From positions 1-41,502 of the IMG/VR virus record IMGVR_UViG_3300027834_000284: a stretch of DNA of 41,502 nucleotides, one strand, 5' to 3'. Shown piece after piece: positions 33,059-40,619 of the stretch. This stretch comes from a virus. The position numbers and the translations under genes are program-made. Within the stretch, counting starts at the first letter, position 1. Each line of letters begins with the position of its first letter. The notes under the pieces were generated by a model. That model worked only from the letters and a program-made list of their open reading frames with translations. It ran no database searches and was not told where the DNA came from.

Positions 33059-33087
33059 CAAATATATTAACTATCCATATATTTCAA
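33059..33087 (-). promoter_or_regulatory. Promoter of leader element B
   Basis: On the minus strand TTG (33085-33087) is followed by 18 nt and TATATTTG (33059-33066), an almost perfect Bacteroidota promoter. It overlaps the 3' end of the ParB-methyltransferase gene. Downstream TTCGAC and TG-pyrimidine-AAATATAT are shared with the promoter of element A. Confidence 0.7.
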
Positions 33088-34347
33088 CCATTCTTCTTCA
33101 GATAATAACTTGCCATTCTTTTTGATTTCAAACTCAAGTTTATTATCAATCATATAATTCAACCATCTTCTAACATCCACATCTACATAAACAGGATCTA
33201 ACTCCATCCCATAGCAGTTCCTCCAAGTCTGCTCAGATGAAATTAGTGTAGAACCTCCTCCCAAGAATAAATCTCCAATTATATCCTTCTGTTTTGAACT
33301 ATTTTTAATCAAATAATTAATTATCTCAATCGGCTTCATCGTTGGATGATCTGCATTTCTAGTTGGCCTATCAAACTCTAGAACTGTGGTTTGTTTTCTG
33401 TCAGTATACCAGGAGTGAGCAGCACCTTCTTTCCATCCATAAAGTATTGGTTCATGCTTCCAATGGTAATCTTGTCTACCCATTACAAGTGAATTCTTGA
33501 CCCAAATAAGGCACTGAGCTAATTTAAATCCCGAATCCTTCAATGCATTTCTAAAATTGGCTCCTTCAGAATCTGCATGAAAAACATAAATAGGTGCTCC
33601 TGGTCTTGAATTCAAAAAACTCTCTTGATAGAACATGTACAAAAAAGTATAGAATGAATCGTTGTCCATTTTATCATTCTGAATCTTCAACTTCTCCTTG
33701 GTGCCTCCTTCATAATTTACATTGTATGGAGGATCTGTCACTATCTGATCAAACTGCTTTCCATCCATCAGCTTAGCATAATCTTCTGCCTTAGTGCTAT
33801 CACCACAAAGCACTCGATGATGCAATTTCTTCTGTTTACTGATAAGATCATAAATATCTCCTGAAATGGATATCGAATCCTTTGGTGGAGTTAAATCTAC
33901 TTCACTTTCTTCCTCTTGTTTTAATTCATCAGGAATAATGTCTTCAGGAACGTTTATTTCATTCAAGTCTAATCCAAGATCCATTAGATCAATGTCTGCA
34001 AAACACTCCTCAAGAATATCAACATCCCAATATCCAACTGATATATTGGAAGTGATGTTATATTCCTTGAACTCCTGATCTGTTAGCCTTCTATTTGGAA
34101 CTCTAACATCGATTAGTTCTTCACCACGATCTAGATCCATCAAAACCTTCACCCTTTGATGCCCGGCTATGATTACCATATCAGTATTAACTGCAGGTAT
34201 TTCTGCAAGATTATACTTCTCGAGACTATTTTTTAATTTCTGAAGTCGTTCAGGAGTTATTTTCCTTGGATTATATTCACATGGAACAAGATCCTTTACT
34301 TTTATCCTTTCAGTATGCCATTCTAATGGCTGCAATAATTCATTCAT
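33067..34347 (-). CDS. ParB-like nuclease domain fused to a DNA methyltransferase
   Basis: Residues about 10-100 of 426 form a ParB/Srx-like domain (PCEYNPRKIT, then IIAGHQRVKVL). A linker (130-155) leads to an N6/N4 methyltransferase with catalytic DPPYNV at 205-210 and, later, the AdoMet motif GDLFLGGGST near 360, the beta-class motif order. It would methylate adenine or N4-cytosine. Such fusions are common beside phage packaging genes, perhaps to mark DNA. Together with the Dam-like enzyme it gives the phage two methylases. It overlaps the upstream gene by 4 nt. Confidence 0.9.
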   Translation of the reverse strand: MNELLQPLEWHTERIKVKDLVPCEYNPRKITPERLQKLKNSLEKYNLAEIPAVNTDMVIIAGHQRVKVLMDLDRGEELIDVRVPNRRLTDQEFKEYNITSNISVGYWDVDILEECFADIDLMDLGLDLNEINVPEDIIPDELKQEEESEVDLTPPKDSISISGDIYDLISKQKKLHHRVLCGDSTKAEDYAKLMDGKQFDQIVTDPPYNVNYEGGTKEKLKIQNDKMDNDSFYTFLYMFYQESFLNSRPGAPIYVFHADSEGANFRNALKDSGFKLAQCLIWVKNSLVMGRQDYHWKHEPILYGWKEGAAHSWYTDRKQTTVLEFDRPTRNADHPTMKPIEIINYLIKNSSKQKDIIGDLFLGGGSTLISSEQTWRNCYGMELDPVYVDVDVRRWLNYMIDNKLEFEIKKNGKLLSEEEWLKYMDS

Positions 34348-35117
34348 TTCCCATTAATTATTTCGTTTAATTCCTGTAACTCCATTTCATGCTGCAGTAG
34401 CTTCGCTTCAGCTCTTTCAATCGATACCTCTAATTTTGTCTTGTTAGATTTTGACAACTTCGATTTTGAATGTCGCTTTAAGCTCTCCACTTTCTTGCCG
34501 TATTTAGTAACCGAAATCCGTTTATTGTTGCGTGCCTGTACTCGTTGCTCAGGCGTTAAATCTGCATAGGTTCTAGGCTTTATATCTAGCACCACCTTAT
34601 GCGTCACGTAGTAATCCAACACTTTCTGAGCAGTTTCAATTCCATCGAATAGTTCTTCAATCTCAAGACAAAGATCGAGTGCTGCACTTTCTTCATCAGC
34701 ATGCAATCGAGTCAATCGACTATGTGCAGAAATGGCCAATTGATAATCATTTCGTTGCTTAATGGAAATAGGATGAAGATCCGGATGCAGCTCATTCAAC
34801 CGATAGAATGCACTCGATTTTGACTGATCAGGAGATGGATCAGGAGATGGACCAGGAGAAGCAACAGGACTTTTAGTTGCTGAAGTATATACACTTTTAA
34901 CTTTTTGAGACTTTTCTTTATTCTCCGATGCCAGGAATAAAGGTTTTGATAGTTTTCTAAACTTACTAAGCTCATAGCTCAATTTATCAGCATTTCCTTT
35001 AGACTCTTTTCTAGAAAATAACCGAACCAAATTAACGCTGTGCCCTTTCAAGCTCCGATACAACTCAACACCTTGCTGATAATCGCAGCCATTTTCAAAC
35101 CATTCATTTACATCCAT
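34344..35117 (-). CDS. Hypothetical phage protein with a Pro/Ser linker (257 aa)
   Basis: Not recognised. A basic N-terminal part is joined by a repetitive linker (SPGPSPDPSPDQS, near residue 90-105) to a helical C-terminal half with RNDYQLAISAHSRLTRLHAD and a final coiled coil (about 225-255). The ATG lies 4 nt after the box of the late promoter at 35122-35157, so its mRNA may be leaderless. It is coupled to the ParB-methyltransferase by ATGA. Confidence 0.62.
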   Translation of the reverse strand: MDVNEWFENGCDYQQGVELYRSLKGHSVNLVRLFSRKESKGNADKLSYELSKFRKLSKPLFLASENKEKSQKVKSVYTSATKSPVASPGPSPDPSPDQSKSSAFYRLNELHPDLHPISIKQRNDYQLAISAHSRLTRLHADEESAALDLCLEIEELFDGIETAQKVLDYYVTHKVVLDIKPRTYADLTPEQRVQARNNKRISVTKYGKKVESLKRHSKSKLSKSNKTKLEVSIERAEAKLLQHEMELQELNEIINGK

Positions 35118-35121
35118 GCAA

Positions 35122-35157
35122 CAAAAATGGCAATTGTGAATTCTTTATAATAGGACA
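35122..35157 (-). promoter_or_regulatory. Late promoter for the ParB-methyltransferase unit
   Basis: TGTCCTATTAT, 17 nt, then CATTTTTG on the minus strand. It starts where the U-tract of the terminator at 35157-35192 ends. Confidence 0.82.
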
Positions 35158-35192
35158 AAAAAAACCTCCTTGACTTAGGTAGCTCAAGGAGG
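35157..35192 (-). terminator. Terminator of the secreted-moron gene
   Basis: A 9-bp perfect stem CCTCCTTGA (35165-35173) with TCAAGGAGG (35184-35192) and a 10-nt loop is followed on the minus strand by eight Us. Confidence 0.9.
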
Positions 35193-35210
35193 CAAATGAT
35201 AGATAAAAGA

Positions 35211-35615
35211 CTAACTTAAGTAGTTGCTATTCCAAAATGAATAATTGGATCTAGAATCATGATATCTATATTTATTGACCGATACCGGATACTTTATTTT
35301 CGAATAGATACTCCTATAATCTAATTCATCTAGATAACCGGATGACATCGGATATTTCAATCCGGCATCTAATTCTACATTTACATTCCCCACTGAGGAG
35401 AAGCACACTTCAGGTGCATCAATTTCAATGATCGATACATCATTTACAACCGAAGCTGTAAAATCTGTAATCTCGAAATTGATTACATCTGTTAACATTG
35501 GAGCATTATGCTCAACAATTACTACATTCTCTTTGCCGATTTTCTCGACTAATTCTGTGGCCATGCAGGCGGATCCAAATCCGACAATCAACACAAGCCC
35601 TAACAACTTTTTCAT
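35211..35615 (-). CDS. Secreted protein of unknown function (134 aa, moron)
   Basis: The N-terminus MKKLLGLVLIVGFGSACMAT is a signal peptide. The Cys before MATE gives a weak lipobox (GSAC), so either signal peptidase I cleavage after CMA or lipidation is possible. The mature part is beta-rich with no motif, ending in a Tyr/Ser-rich tail. The gene stands alone between a promoter plus terminator on one side and its own terminator on the other. Such an isolated exported protein suggests superinfection exclusion or lysogenic conversion, but this is inference. Confidence 0.72.
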   Translation of the reverse strand: MKKLLGLVLIVGFGSACMATELVEKIGKENVVIVEHNAPMLTDVINFEITDFTASVVNDVSIIEIDAPEVCFSSVGNVNVELDAGLKYPMSSGYLDELDYRSIYSKIKYPVSVNKYRYHDSRSNYSFWNSNYLS

Positions 35616-35648
35616 AAAATGAATTTATTAATGAATACTAATGAGTAA

Positions 35649-35684
35649 CAAATTTGACAATTACCTAATCCTGAAAATAGGACA
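35649..35684 (-). promoter_or_regulatory. Late promoter for the secreted-moron gene
   Basis: TGTCCTATTTT, 17 nt, then CAAATTTG on the minus strand, with a leader of about 33 nt. It abuts the U-tract of the terminator at 35684-35717. Confidence 0.82.
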
Positions 35685-35717
35685 AAAAAAAACTCGAGCA
35701 GATCTGCTCGAGTTTTT
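35684..35717. terminator. Terminator of the head unit (perfect 20-bp palindrome)
   Basis: CTCGAGCAGATCTGCTCGAG (35693-35712) is flanked by A-runs on one side and T-runs on the other, so it can act in both directions. It ends the unit that contains the capsid genes. Confidence 0.9.
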
Positions 35718-35741
35718 ATAATTTTTCAAATATTGTTTAAC

Positions 35742-36311
35742 CTATACAACTGCAGGCTGCAATGTTATAGTTCCCTCGTAAATCGGAGCAGGATACTTTT
35801 GCTTGTCCATGAAAGTAAATTTACACACATTATCATCTTCCACATTAGCACCTATGATTGCACCATATTCAGACATTGTACCGCCTCTTCGAGCAGATCC
35901 GATTTGTCTCAACCTTCCACTTTCAGCTTCAGTTGCTAATACTACCACATCTTTTCCTTTCAAATAACGCTGCAAACCTAGAATATCAGATTCAGAACCT
36001 AACATTTCAAAAACCAACTTATTCTCGAAAATGCTCGATTTTTTAGGCGTACCTGCACCATTAGACTCTAGAGACACGGTATCTTGAATTGCCTTTACCT
36101 TAGTAAATCCAAAACCTGTCAGAAAAGTATGATCAGCACTAATCTCTACCAATTCTGCCAAGGTAGTAGCAGATCCATCACCATCACGTTCTAACGGCTG
36201 AGTCAAAGTTTCAAAATGCTTTAACTCTGCAATATAAATTTCAGTGTGGTTAAATCCACCTGTTGCTTCCACATCTGCAACTCCAATTGTTTCAATTTTA
36301 ATAACTGCCAT
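35742..36311 (-). CDS. Probable major tail-tube protein (189 aa)
   Basis: No motif is certain. Composition is beta-rich with many short strands (FENKLVFEMLGSESDILGLQ, then SEYGAIIGANVEDD) and it ends TLQPAVV, as in small tube-forming proteins. It lies downstream of the capsid and coiled-coil protein in the head unit. Size and position fit a tail tube or head decoration protein; the tail assignment is a preference. Confidence 0.55.
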   Translation of the reverse strand: MAVIKIETIGVADVEATGGFNHTEIYIAELKHFETLTQPLERDGDGSATTLAELVEISADHTFLTGFGFTKVKAIQDTVSLESNGAGTPKKSSIFENKLVFEMLGSESDILGLQRYLKGKDVVVLATEAESGRLRQIGSARRGGTMSEYGAIIGANVEDDNVCKFTFMDKQKYPAPIYEGTITLQPAVV

Positions 36312-36313
36312 GA

Positions 36314-36754
36314 TTACAATTTTTTAAGATGAACAGACTCGTTTGCTCTTAGTGCCAACATTAATTCTTCATTTTCTACAGCTTCCTTAGCGGTATATTT
36401 CACACCTCTAAACTTAAAGACATCGCGAGTTAAACCCACTTTTTGATTATCGCCAAAAGTGTACTCAGCAAATACCTTTGTCTTTTCTGCATTTGAATTT
36501 TCAATTTCAGACTCAAGCTCTTGAATAAGATTTAAAGCTTCCTCTAATTTTTCATTAGCGATAGTCTCTAATCCTTTAAGGCCTTTAATTCTTTCTGCAT
36601 CACCTATAGCATTTTTTTTCAACTCTGATATTTCTGATAACAAAAGAGGATGCTCAGCAATCTTAATTAGATCGCTTATGTTTTCATTTGTGGCCTTCTC
36701 AGGAACTGTAATATTCAGTTCCTGAGCACGTGCCAATAATTGTTCTTTATTCAT
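36314..36754 (-). CDS. Coiled-coil head protein (146 aa)
   Basis: The N-terminal 35 residues (LLARAQELNITVPEKATNEN) look like a small HeH/SAP-type helical motif, followed by a long coiled coil (about 50-90) and a beta-rich C-terminus (YTFGDNQKVGLTRDVFKFRG). Position directly after the capsid suggests a head-completion or decoration protein. It is 2 nt upstream of the tail-tube gene. Confidence 0.6.
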   Translation of the reverse strand: MNKEQLLARAQELNITVPEKATNENISDLIKIAEHPLLLSEISELKKNAIGDAERIKGLKGLETIANEKLEEALNLIQELESEIENSNAEKTKVFAEYTFGDNQKVGLTRDVFKFRGVKYTAKEAVENEELMLALRANESVHLKKL

Positions 36755-36776
36755 AATTTCTATTGTTAATTAAAAA

Positions 36777-37724
36777 TTAAACCCACTTAGATACATACAC
36801 CAAAGGATTGTACCCAAAACCTAAACCTTCCCACCAATCGGTCATCAAGTAAATAGCTTTTTTACTTTCCTCAATTCTTGGCTTCTTCATGCCGTTAACT
36901 CTTCTCAAGTACAAAAAGTTATCGTTTGGAGTAGACCAGATGTATTTCTCACCAGCCATCGATGGTAAACCAACCAATTCAACATTAGTAAAGTCAACCA
37001 CAGGCTTGTTTGGATCGTAGTTTACATCAGTACCATGAGTATTTCTTTTGTCCTGGTGATACCATTTCAAAATTTGTGGATCCATGTAAACTCTCTTTTT
37101 TACTCTGGTAACCAAAGGATCAAAACCATCCACAAACTCTTCAATCATGTCAAAAGCATTCGCCTTAGTAATTGCAGCAGACAATGTAATCTCATTCATA
37201 GAAGAATCTGCAATACCTGCATCTAACATTCCTTTAATACCATCAATCGCTTTGATTGTCTCTCCAGGAGAATCAGCAACAGGAGTCTCATAGGTACCTT
37301 TAAAGTATCCTTGTGTTTCCATATCATGTTCTCTTTGTGGTAGAACTTCATCTTCCAACATGTACTTTACCAAAGGAGAATTCTTCCTCTCATCACCTTC
37401 TAAGCCCTGTAAAAATCCTAACCAAGAACCTTCACAATCATCTGGATACAACTCAAGGTCAATCATTAGATGTCTCAATCTAATCTCATTGGCTTTGAAT
37501 ACTACATCACCTTTGTGAACGAACTTCTTTTGAAATTGCTGAACAATTTCACCCATAATTACATTAGAGAATCTATAAATCTCACCATCGTGAATAATAG
37601 GTTTTGCATAAGAAGGAGTTTCAGTCTTATGTCTCAACTTGGTCAAAAGCCTATTCATGTTCTGACCTTCAGGATTATAATATGCACCAAACTGTGCAAC
37701 AATGTCTGTTTTATCTATTGCCAT
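36777..37724 (-). CDS. Major capsid protein
   Basis: The 315-aa product follows a protease/scaffold gene and has a capsid-like composition: an N-arm with helical LLTKLRHKTETPSYA, then beta strands and WSTPNDNFLYLRRVNGMKKP near the C-terminus. No sequence signature alone proves it; the operon order (protease, scaffold, capsid) makes it the best choice. It should be the most abundant virion protein. Confidence 0.75.
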   Translation of the reverse strand: MAIDKTDIVAQFGAYYNPEGQNMNRLLTKLRHKTETPSYAKPIIHDGEIYRFSNVIMGEIVQQFQKKFVHKGDVVFKANEIRLRHLMIDLELYPDDCEGSWLGFLQGLEGDERKNSPLVKYMLEDEVLPQREHDMETQGYFKGTYETPVADSPGETIKAIDGIKGMLDAGIADSSMNEITLSAAITKANAFDMIEEFVDGFDPLVTRVKKRVYMDPQILKWYHQDKRNTHGTDVNYDPNKPVVDFTNVELVGLPSMAGEKYIWSTPNDNFLYLRRVNGMKKPRIEESKKAIYLMTDWWEGLGFGYNPLVYVSKWV

Positions 37725-37741
37725 TACAAAAAATTATTTGA

Positions 37742-38173
37742 TTAATTATTCATAGCTGCAGATATGTCATAGCCTGCAACCATATTATTATCTTCACTGC
37801 CTGCGTTATCAGGACTATCAATCGTTTGAGTGGTTTTACCACCATCTTTACTACCGTACTCTTTCACAAGTGCCGATAAAGCAACAATACCTTCCTCATT
37901 ACTCATTTTTTCAGCACCTTCCACTTCAGCTTCTTTCAAAGCATTTTGCACTGCAGTGGTTACAGCAGCACTTGTATTGGTTAGCTCGGTAATTTTTGCA
38001 GTATTGGCAGTTGCCAATGTTGCAGCATCTGAAATAGCCTTATCATTTTCTGATAGCCTATTTTCAATTAAAGAAGCCTGAGCCTCTGTAAGAATGACTC
38101 CATCCTTGGTTTCATCATCCTCAAATTTGTTCCCAAGAACAGCCTCGATCAAAGGCAGATTTGATTTACTCAT
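37742..38173 (-). CDS. Nested scaffold protein (internal start)
   Basis: The in-frame ATG at 38173 lies at the domain border between protease and scaffold and is preceded by a Ser/Asn/Thr-rich linker. The product would be 143 aa, helical and acidic, typical of a scaffold. It is predicted from architecture alone, since Bacteroidota starts often lack a Shine-Dalgarno sequence. Confidence 0.5.
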   Translation of the reverse strand: MSKSNLPLIEAVLGNKFEDDETKDGVILTEAQASLIENRLSENDKAISDAATLATANTAKITELTNTSAAVTTAVQNALKEAEVEGAEKMSNEEGIVALSALVKEYGSKDGGKTTQTIDSPDNAGSEDNNMVAGYDISAAMNN

Positions 38174-39058
38174 TGTTTTGCGTTTTGAGTTATTATTAGT
38201 TGAATTTGTACTCGGTTTAGATAATGAAAAAACCTTATCAATAGCAGATTGCAATGTTCCAAGATCATCTATAAGGCCTTCTTTGAGAGCATCTTTTGGA
38301 TTAAAAATATCACCCTCTAATGCTTTTTCAGATATCTGTGGTCGATACCTTTTCATGTCATCATGAAACTGCTGTGCAGATGGATTAAGCAACTTCTCAA
38401 CGAATGGACGCTCATCACCATCTTTCATTGCTCTTGTTTGCTTATTCTTTTCAGGAGATATATCAGCATACCACTCATTAATGGTTGCACCCTTCTTTTT
38501 AAGGATACCCTCTACATTCACTGAATAATGCATAGACCCAATGCAGCCAATAAAATCAGCATGTTTATGAGCGATAATAAAATCTGTGCCTGCTGAAAAG
38601 TAATATGCAGCAGATCCAATCATATCCTTAGTGAAAACACCTGTCGGCTTTGGGTAAGTATTCAAGTATTCTGCGAACTCAGCGTTACCTGATCCTTGGC
38701 CACCGCCTGAATTTACATCGAAAACAACTCCTACTACATTAGAATCATTTTTCCATTCATCCATTAAGTTCATGATAGATTGAGTTCCTTTAGGACCACA
38801 ATTCTGATCATACTTAAAAATAGGATGATGGATATTTATAACAGCTACCTGACCGCTAGAATTGGATGCAGTAGTATTTCTTGAATTTTGTAATTCACTA
38901 GAAAAAGAAAAGTAGTGAGTGGTGGTATTCAATGAGTCTTTCAATAAAGACATATCTCCACCGTTAATGATGTTAAATAGAAATGGATATAACTGACTCT
39001 TTGCAGAGTCAATAAACATCCAATTACTGCTTAATAAAGAAAAAAAGTTCTTATCCAT
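37742..39058 (-). CDS. S49 (SppA-like) prohead protease with C-terminal scaffold
   Basis: Residues about 70-270 form an S49 peptidase: VVGVVFDVNSGGGQGSG (oxyanion region), then MIGSAAYYFSAG with catalytic Ser149 in place of the SppA SGGYY segment. The last 143 residues, starting at Met296 (MSKSNLPLIEAVLGNKFEDD), form a helical scaffold-like domain. A separate product from that internal ATG (38173) is likely, as in the lambda C/Nu3 pair. The protease would remove scaffold and mature the prohead. It is the first gene after the late promoter at 39084. Confidence 0.87.
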   Translation of the reverse strand: MDKNFFSLLSSNWMFIDSAKSQLYPFLFNIINGGDMSLLKDSLNTTTHYFSFSSELQNSRNTTASNSSGQVAVINIHHPIFKYDQNCGPKGTQSIMNLMDEWKNDSNVVGVVFDVNSGGGQGSGNAEFAEYLNTYPKPTGVFTKDMIGSAAYYFSAGTDFIIAHKHADFIGCIGSMHYSVNVEGILKKKGATINEWYADISPEKNKQTRAMKDGDERPFVEKLLNPSAQQFHDDMKRYRPQISEKALEGDIFNPKDALKEGLIDDLGTLQSAIDKVFSLSKPSTNSTNNNSKRKTMSKSNLPLIEAVLGNKFEDDETKDGVILTEAQASLIENRLSENDKAISDAATLATANTAKITELTNTSAAVTTAVQNALKEAEVEGAEKMSNEEGIVALSALVKEYGSKDGGKTTQTIDSPDNAGSEDNNMVAGYDISAAMNN

Positions 39059-39083
39059 CTGTAATGCCTTTTTTCGGACAATA

Positions 39084-39119
39084 CAAACTTAGAGTGGTGT
39101 TACTTTTTAAAATAGGACA
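39084..39119 (-). promoter_or_regulatory. Late promoter for the head unit
   Basis: TGTCCTATTTT, 17 nt, then TAAGTTTG, a full Bacteroidota -7 consensus, on the minus strand. The terminator at 39121-39149 lies directly upstream. Confidence 0.85.
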
Positions 39120-39120
39120 C

Positions 39121-39149
39121 AAAAAAAGCCACTCTAAAGAGTAGCTTTT
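39121..39149 (-). terminator. Terminator of the 172-aa gene
   Basis: An imperfect stem (AAAAGC-ACTC with GAGT-GCTTTT, one C-A mismatch, loop TAAA) is followed on the minus strand by a run of Us. Confidence 0.75.
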
Positions 39150-39178
39150 AAATCAATCAATTGAAAAATCAAACTAAA

Positions 39179-39697
39179 TTATTCCATTTCCAAACCTCCA
39201 TCACCTCCACCATCTTCTGCCACAGGAGTAACAATATACACCGGTTTTTGTGGGATATCACCAAACACAGAAACTCTTATCCCATGGCCATCTTCTTGTC
39301 TCTTACCATTAATAGGTTGATACGAAAATTCTAAAGGGAATAATTTCGAACCATATATCTTTCTCATTCCGGAATGATTAGTAGCAACCAATAAAAAATC
39401 TTTATTCATGTACTTATTCATATAATCATCAATAGATTCCGTTTGAACAGTAATATCAAAATCTGCAGAAATCTTATAAACAATACCATTTTTAGTCTTA
39501 CTCCTGGGCTCACTAATTGTTATATTCTCACCCATTGGCAAAAAGTCCAATACCTCTGTGGGATTAGAAAAAACAACATGATGCGCATTTTTATTCGTCA
39601 ATAGGTCTGGGCATAGATCTACCTCTTCAGTAGTGTACAACTCCACAGAAAACCATCCGCCTAAATCTTCATGGTTGGTAACATTGGCATCACTCAT
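39179..39697 (-). CDS. Hypothetical virion-like protein (172 aa)
   Basis: Not recognised. Beta-rich with FSVELYTTEEVDLCPDLL, then GENITISEPRSKTKNG and an acidic Gly-rich tail (EDGGGDGGLEME). Composition fits a small tail or head protein. It is preceded by a degenerate late-promoter block at 39706-39716. Confidence 0.6.
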   Translation of the reverse strand: MSDANVTNHEDLGGWFSVELYTTEEVDLCPDLLTNKNAHHVVFSNPTEVLDFLPMGENITISEPRSKTKNGIVYKISADFDITVQTESIDDYMNKYMNKDFLLVATNHSGMRKIYGSKLFPLEFSYQPINGKRQEDGHGIRVSVFGDIPQKPVYIVTPVAEDGGGDGGLEME

Positions 39698-39705
39698 ATT
39701 ATATC

Positions 39706-39716
39706 ATTTTAGGACA
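39706..39716 (-). promoter_or_regulatory. Degenerate late-promoter block
   Basis: TGTCCTAAAAT on the minus strand keeps TGTCCTA and the preceding U-run, but no NAnnTTTG box lies 17 nt downstream; that place is inside the next gene. Confidence 0.4.
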
Positions 39717-39766
39717 AAAAAAACATTAGCAAAAATTGTCATACTCCTAATCCTTACTGTCATTGA

Positions 39767-40276
39767 CTATGCAGCGTCATCATTTTTAACGGCCTTATTA
39801 TTGTCAGATTCTCGATATCTACTGTAGTCTCTATAGATCGATTCAGGTTCTATTTCATTCTCAAAAATCTCATGAACTTTCAAAAATTGTAATATCGCTC
39901 GATTTATTTTCTGCTTATTATAAGAGTTATGTTCCTCATTGTAAAAGAATAGATTAGAACCAAGAGTAACATCTATATAAGAATACAATTCGCTGTTGAA
40001 TACTTTCTGAATCATACTCTCAAGCATCCTAATTTTGGTCGGAGAAATATCAAACCCAATTCGAGACACCACAGATGCCGGAATAACTAATTGGTAACAA
40101 TTTTTCTTATCAAATTTCACATTCCCTCTCCGATATTCCTTATCCATTAACTCAATTATGTATTTTCCCAACCAAGAATTAGTACTAACTGTATAATTAG
40201 TACCATATTTCTTGATTAAGAACTTTTTTAGATAAGGTTTTAGAGGTAAATTGAATGTTACAGATCCTGATTCCAT
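39767..40276 (-). CDS. Hypothetical protein (169 aa), first late unit
   Basis: Not recognised. It begins MESGSVTFNLPLKPYLKKFL, with mixed helices and a basic middle (YRRGNVKFDKKNCYQLVI), and looks soluble. It shares the first late unit with the 85-aa gene. A regulatory or DNA-binding role is possible, without motif support. Confidence 0.62.
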   Translation of the reverse strand: MESGSVTFNLPLKPYLKKFLIKKYGTNYTVSTNSWLGKYIIELMDKEYRRGNVKFDKKNCYQLVIPASVVSRIGFDISPTKIRMLESMIQKVFNSELYSYIDVTLGSNLFFYNEEHNSYNKQKINRAILQFLKVHEIFENEIEPESIYRDYSRYRESDNNKAVKNDDAA

Positions 40277-40304
40277 AGATAGAGATGAAAGTTTCCTAAA
40301 AGTA

Positions 40305-40562
40305 CTACTTTTTAGTATTACTTACCTCTTTTTTTTCGTAATTCTTACCGCTTATCATCTTGGTATAACACATTTTAGTGTTACTTTCTTCGTTCAATAC
40401 TTCAAAATAGTGGACACCTTTTTTTTGAAGATCCAACACTGCCTGATCTGCAGATGCTGCAGTACCATCAGTTTTTACCAATTTCATTTTATGCGCTGAT
40501 TTACCACCAACTACCTTTGATTCTCTCTCTGATACTATGATCAATTTCGATTCTTTTGCCAT
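40305..40562 (-). CDS. Hypothetical protein (85 aa), first late unit
   Basis: Not recognised. Basic and polar (MAKESKLIIVSERESKVVGG, then VHYFEVLNEES), ending in a Lys-rich tail (NYEKKEVSNTKK). It is the promoter-proximal gene of the first late unit and lies 21 nt from the box of the promoter at 40584. Confidence 0.62.
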   Translation of the reverse strand: MAKESKLIIVSERESKVVGGKSAHKMKLVKTDGTAASADQAVLDLQKKGVHYFEVLNEESNTKMCYTKMISGKNYEKKEVSNTKK

Positions 40563-40583
40563 AATTTCTTATTTTTAGATAAG

Positions 40584-40619
40584 CAAACTTAGTTTCTCCA
40601 CAATTTCTAAAATAGGACG
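40584..40619 (-). promoter_or_regulatory. Late promoter for the first late unit
   Basis: CGTCCTATTTT, 17 nt, then TAAGTTTG on the minus strand. The box is identical to that at 39084. Confidence 0.83.
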
